Shown here: one piece after another, positions 61,110-64,000 of the stretch
Numbering within the stretch: the stretch's first letter is position 1
Layout: every line of letters starts with the position of its first letter
Source: Shimia sediminis
GTDB lineage: Bacteria; Pseudomonadota; Alphaproteobacteria; Rhodobacterales; Rhodobacteraceae
Assembly: GCF_003990645.1 (NCBI RefSeq)
Contig: NZ_RYZK01000001.1
Span: 372,001-436,000 of the forward strand
DNA: 64,000 bases
Direction: 5' to 3'
The notes under the pieces: generated by a model
Databases searched by the model: none
Seen by the model: the letters and a program-made list of their open reading frames with translations, nothing else
Told to the model about the DNA's origin: nothing
Made by a program: the position numbers and the translations under genes

Positions 61110-61624
61110 CAGCCTGTTTTCTCGCATTGAAACGTAATGATCTGGCGCTCATTGTTCTGAAACAACCCTTTCCCAGCCATCTCCAGGGTCCGCGTGTGGT
61201 ACAAAACATAGGTTGATGCTTGTTCTTTATGCGGTTGATTGTTGTCGGGAAGTTCCGGGCCAAACCATCCATCCTGACGTTCTTCAAAGCTGGCTTTTCT
61301 ATATGTGCCTGCGAAATCCGTGACCTTCGAAAGCGTCCGGTAGGTCGAGTGCCGTGTCGCGCCCTCAGCGTCAAATTCGTCATAGGACAGGCTTCGTGTC
61401 CATTTCTCACGCCGTTGCGCAAAAGGTGAAAACGAGCTTGTGTAGGTCTCGGCACTCAGACGTACGACGGTCTTGAAAGACACGTCCGACGTGCAGTCCG
61501 CCCGCGCGTTGCAGCGTTGTATGGATCGGCACTGCATCTCTATTGCGTCGTAATGCACAACGACAACTGCCTGGGCGGCAGGCGGTAGCAATAGAACGCC
61601 GAGAAGGACCAGGATCAAACGCAT
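61109..61624 (-). CDS. Secreted protein of unknown function in the Liv operon, 171 aa
   Basis: The 171-aa product has a clean signal peptide (MRLILVLLGVLLLPPAAQA, 1-19). The mature part has Cys residues near the start (MQCRSIQRCNARADC) and end (FQCEKTG), likely disulfides, and a beta-rich middle with Tyr/Thr/Ser. I recognise no family. It lies 3 nt after livF in the transcript and 1 nt overlapping with the next gene. Confidence 0.7.
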   Translation of the reverse strand: MRLILVLLGVLLLPPAAQAVVVVHYDAIEMQCRSIQRCNARADCTSDVSFKTVVRLSAETYTSSFSPFAQRREKWTRSLSYDEFDAEGATRHSTYRTLSKVTDFAGTYRKASFEERQDGWFGPELPDNNQPHKEQASTYVLYHTRTLEMAGKGLFQNNERQIITFQCEKTG

Positions 61625-61627
61625 ACC

Positions 61628-62335
61628 TTATCCGCCCAGGAACGATTTACGGACTTCCGGGTCCGCCAACAGTTCTTTTCCTGTCCCGGTATAGGCATTC
61701 CGACCGGTCACAAGAACGTAACCTTTGTCCGCAATCTCCAGCGCCTGACGAGCGTTCTGTTCAACCATCAGGATCGGAATACCGGTGCGGCTGACTTCAA
61801 TGATGCGATCGAACAGTTCGTCCATGACAATGGGCGATACACCCGCGGTGGGTTCATCCAGCATCAGCACCTTGGGCTGAGTCATGAGGGCACGACCCAC
61901 GGCGACTTGCTGACGCTGCCCGCCTGACAGTTCGCCCGCATGTTGATAGCGTTTCTCTTTCAGGATCGGGAACAGGTCATAGACCTGTGTCATCGTATCG
62001 CTAAAGTCATCGGTGCGGATAAAAGCGCCCATCTCAAGGTTTTCTTCGACCGTCATCGAGGTAAAGATGTTCTGGGTTTGCGGCACGAACCCCATGCCCT
62101 TTTGCACGCGGTCCTGTGGGCTAAGCTTGGTGATATCCTCACCATCCAGCATCACCTTGCCTGTGTGCACGTTCAGCATTCCAAAAACCGCCTTCATCGC
62201 GGTTGATTTCCCGGCACCGTTTGGCCCGACAATTACGGCGATCTCGCCCTTGTCGACGGCAACTGTACACTCATGCAGGATGTCCGGCCCTTTGCCGTAG
62301 CCACCCGTCATGTTTTCTCCGATCAGAAAGCTCAT
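61628..62335 (-). CDS. livF: ABC transporter ATPase LivF
   Basis: The 235-aa ATPase has Walker A VGPNGAGKSTAMKAVFG, Q-loop FVPQTQNIFTSMTVEENLEMG, signature ELSGGQRQQVAVGRALM, Walker B VLMLDEPTAGVSPIVMD and the switch His replaced by MVEQNARQAL as typical in LivF. It powers the LivHM permease with LivG. The gene between it and livG encodes a secreted protein. Confidence 0.95.
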   Translation of the reverse strand: MSFLIGENMTGGYGKGPDILHECTVAVDKGEIAVIVGPNGAGKSTAMKAVFGMLNVHTGKVMLDGEDITKLSPQDRVQKGMGFVPQTQNIFTSMTVEENLEMGAFIRTDDFSDTMTQVYDLFPILKEKRYQHAGELSGGQRQQVAVGRALMTQPKVLMLDEPTAGVSPIVMDELFDRIIEVSRTGIPILMVEQNARQALEIADKGYVLVTGRNAYTGTGKELLADPEVRKSFLGG

Positions 62336-62451
62336 GCTCTCTCTTTCTCCCCTGATTGGCCAGGCTCGTCTTCGCGAGATTAAAGGCCTCTGGTTACGTC
62401 GTTTTGATCCGCCAAGCCTGTGTTTCCGGCAACAGGCAGGCGATCAGGTGC

Positions 62452-62979
62452 TCAGTCCACCCGTATCTTGCGGATGAGATTCAATTGGTTTTCTTCTGCC
62501 GCACTGTTTGGTTGGTCCGAAAGGCCGAGAACCTGTGGAATACCTGCCCAAAGCAGACGATCGTCCAGCAAGAGATAGGACACAAACCACAAAGCGTTTT
62601 TGTTTTGCGACAGCGGATAGTGAAAGACAACATGCGTCCATTCACGGTCGTTGATGCTATCCTGGCTCGACCCGACAATTTTGCCGTGTTTCGGATCAAT
62701 TCCGCTCTCGCTGATGAGCGAAGAGGGCAGCGCCGTGACGAGGTTTTCGCGGGTGTAAGTATGGTTCGTTGGCAGGTCTACTTCGATTACTCGCGCTTCG
62801 AGACCGGTTTTGGCATGAGTGAGCCGATCGTACTCTGCGAATCCCTGCAGCCCTCTCTGTGCAGTCCAAACCTGCTCCGGGTCACAGAGCCAAATGCCCT
62901 TGTGGACAAGTTCGCAACCTTCATGAGCGGCCGCCTGCAGGGCCGTCAATGATGCAAGAATGGCTGCACGAATGCGCAT
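62452..62979 (-). CDS. Secreted protein of unknown function in the Liv operon, 175 aa
   Basis: Starting in the livG stop (TGATG at 62979) the 175-aa product has a signal peptide (MRIRAAILASLTALQAAAHE, 1-19), followed by EGCELVHKGIWLCDPEQVW with two Cys that could form a disulfide. The rest is mixed, with THVVFHYPLSQNKNALWFVSYL. No family recognised. It is the second secreted protein inserted between transporter genes. Confidence 0.7.
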   Translation of the reverse strand: MRIRAAILASLTALQAAAHEGCELVHKGIWLCDPEQVWTAQRGLQGFAEYDRLTHAKTGLEARVIEVDLPTNHTYTRENLVTALPSSLISESGIDPKHGKIVGSSQDSINDREWTHVVFHYPLSQNKNALWFVSYLLLDDRLLWAGIPQVLGLSDQPNSAAEENQLNLIRKIRVD

Positions 62980-63761
62980 CACGCTTCCATCATGTCTTTG
63001 TTCTTCAGGCCGGTCCCCAAATAGGCCTCGATCACATGCTCATTTGCCTTGATCTCGTCCAGCGTGCCTTCGGCCAGAACTTTGCCTTCGGCCATACAGA
63101 TCACCGGGTCGCAGATCTTGCCGATGAAATCCATGTCGTGTTCGATCACAACAAAGGTGTAGTTTCGTTCTTTGTTGAGCCGCAGAATAGCGTCACCAAT
63201 GGTGTTAAGAAGGGTGCGGTTTACGCCGGCGCCCACTTCGTCCAGAAACACGATCTTGGCATCGACCATCATGGTGCGCCCGAGTTCCAACAGCTTTTTC
63301 TGCCCGCCAGAAACCTGACCGGCCTTGTGGTCTGCAAGATGTTCAATGGTCAGAAATTCAAGAACTTCGTCAGCCTTGGCGCGCAGGGCACGTTCTTCGT
63401 CGGCGATCCGTTTGCGTCCAAACCACGTATTCCAAAGCGCTTCGCCTGATTGTGTGCCCGGAACCATCATCAGGTTTTCGCGACACGACATCGAGGAAAA
63501 CTCGTGCGCAATCTGAAAGGTGCGCAGCAAACCTTTGTGGAACAATTCGTGGGGCGGAAGGCCAGTGATGTCTTCGCCAGCCATTGTCACCTTACCGGAT
63601 GTCGGCTTAAGAACGCCAGCTATCACATTGAAAAGTGTTGTTTTTCCGGCGCCATTGGGGCCAATCAGCCCGGTGATTGAGCCGGGTTCAATTGACATGG
63701 TTGCACCGTCTACGGCACGGAAACCGCCGAAATGCTTGTGAACGTCCTCTACGACGATCAT
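62979..63761 (-). CDS. livG: ABC transporter ATPase LivG
   Basis: The 260-aa ATPase has Walker A IGPNGAGKTTLFNVIAG, Q-loop RTFQIAHEFSSMSCRENLM, signature VSGGQKKLLELGRTMM, Walker B IVFLDEVGAGVNRTL and the switch His in VVIEHDMDFIGKICD, with the LivG-specific C-terminal tail. First ATPase after the solute-binding-protein gene at the right edge. Confidence 0.95.
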   Translation of the reverse strand: MIVVEDVHKHFGGFRAVDGATMSIEPGSITGLIGPNGAGKTTLFNVIAGVLKPTSGKVTMAGEDITGLPPHELFHKGLLRTFQIAHEFSSMSCRENLMMVPGTQSGEALWNTWFGRKRIADEERALRAKADEVLEFLTIEHLADHKAGQVSGGQKKLLELGRTMMVDAKIVFLDEVGAGVNRTLLNTIGDAILRLNKERNYTFVVIEHDMDFIGKICDPVICMAEGKVLAEGTLDEIKANEHVIEAYLGTGLKNKDMMEA

Positions 63762-63823
63762 GGCTCACCCCCCTGTGAGTTATGTCAGGTCACGATTCTG
63801 GCCGCGCCTTATATATTGAAAAA

Positions 63824-63846
63824 CAGCCCGGACAAGTGCCGGGCTG
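63824..63846 (-). terminator. Hairpin between binding-protein gene and livG
   Basis: CAGCCCGG (63824-63831) pairs with CCGGGCTG (63839-63846) over a 7-nt loop, with a short T-run on the minus strand. It probably attenuates transcription so that the binding protein is made in excess over the transporter. Confidence 0.65.
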
Positions 63847-63871
63847 CTTCTTAGTCTAGCACAAAGACAGA

Positions 63872-64000
63872 TTAGCGGAACTTGGCCGTGTTGTCTTTGC
63901 CGCCATCATAGCTGATTTCGCGGTAGGTGCCTGCGGCCTCGCCGGGGCCGATCAGCTCAACCCCGGTTGCGCCGACATAGTCAACGTCACCACCAGCAGC
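63872..64000 (-). CDS. Liv-type periplasmic binding protein, C-terminal end (partial)
   Basis: The last 42 codons of a gene are present, ending in TAA (complement of 63872-63874); it runs off the right edge. It reads DVDYVGATGVELIGPGEAAG then TYREISYDGGKDNTAKFR. The VDYVGATG-P-GE end is typical of ABC substrate-binding proteins of the LivJ/LivK (type 6) family. It is followed by livG, making it the operon's first gene. Confidence 0.85.
   Translation of the reverse strand, partial: AAGGDVDYVGATGVELIGPGEAAGTYREISYDGGKDNTAKFR

Overview
The window reads as a chromosome segment of a marine alphaproteobacterium of the Roseobacter group (Rhodobacteraceae). The pointers are a DMSP demethylase (dmdA) next to acrylyl-CoA reductase (acuI), an RpoE-ChrR singlet-oxygen sigma/anti-sigma pair, a trgA-trgB-cysK tellurite locus, an iscR-led SUF operon with an Irr-type iron box, DUF4169/ribbon-helix-helix/SspB genes and GTG/TTG starts in tight, ATGA/TGATG-coupled operons. 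All identifications come from reading the sequence; no database search was run.

Layout. (1) 1-3160: an AT-richer accessory block of small genes (degenerate recombinase-like protein, GIY-YIG protein, C2H2 zinc finger, Cys-rich micro-proteins, a 25-aa membrane peptide). It ends at the 3' side of a CAT-anticodon tRNA, the classic site for an integrated element whose body lies to the left. (2) 3.3-14.6 kb: housekeeping and mixed genes: purM-purN, rnd, sufE, fumC, sspB, a chromate-resistance pair (chrB-chrA), small unknowns. (3) 14.6-19.5 kb: a GntR regulator divergent from DUF2182-DUF1326-DinB-dmdA-acuI, with two palindromic operators between them. (4) 20-29.8 kb: HIT, EamA, a class V aminotransferase, cfa-trgA-trgB-cysK-mscS-alaX in a tight run, then tRNA-Ser. 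(5) 30-37.7 kb: a pentameric ligand-gated ion channel homologue, typA, an SMR pump, a membrane GDPD overlapping a secreted phospholipase-A2-like protein, and an HD/hydrolase operon. (6) 37.7-46.6 kb: the SUF operon (iscR, cysteine desulfurase, sufB, two small ORFs, an FkbM methyltransferase, sufC, sufD, two YIP1-like membrane proteins, sufS), then tRNA-Arg. (7) 46.8-57.3 kb: rpoE-chrR, an MmgE/PrpD protein, DUF882, L,D-transpeptidase-lpxD-ACP-ketosynthase, an IalB-like protein, a HerA-like ATPase. (8) 57.35-64 kb, minus strand: a Liv-type ABC transporter operon interleaved with three unknown genes (two clearly secreted) and ending in a Tat-exported agmatine deiminase.

The most unusual items are the junction modules and inverted repeats of the accessory block, the DMSP operon with three extra genes behind GntR operators, the ligand-gated channel, the GDPD/PLA2-like pair, the Liv transporter/deiminase operon with embedded secreted proteins, a candidate small RNA at 55.64-55.72 kb, and the cell-envelope cluster with its own ACP and ketosynthase. 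There are no CRISPR arrays, complete insertion sequences or rRNA genes.
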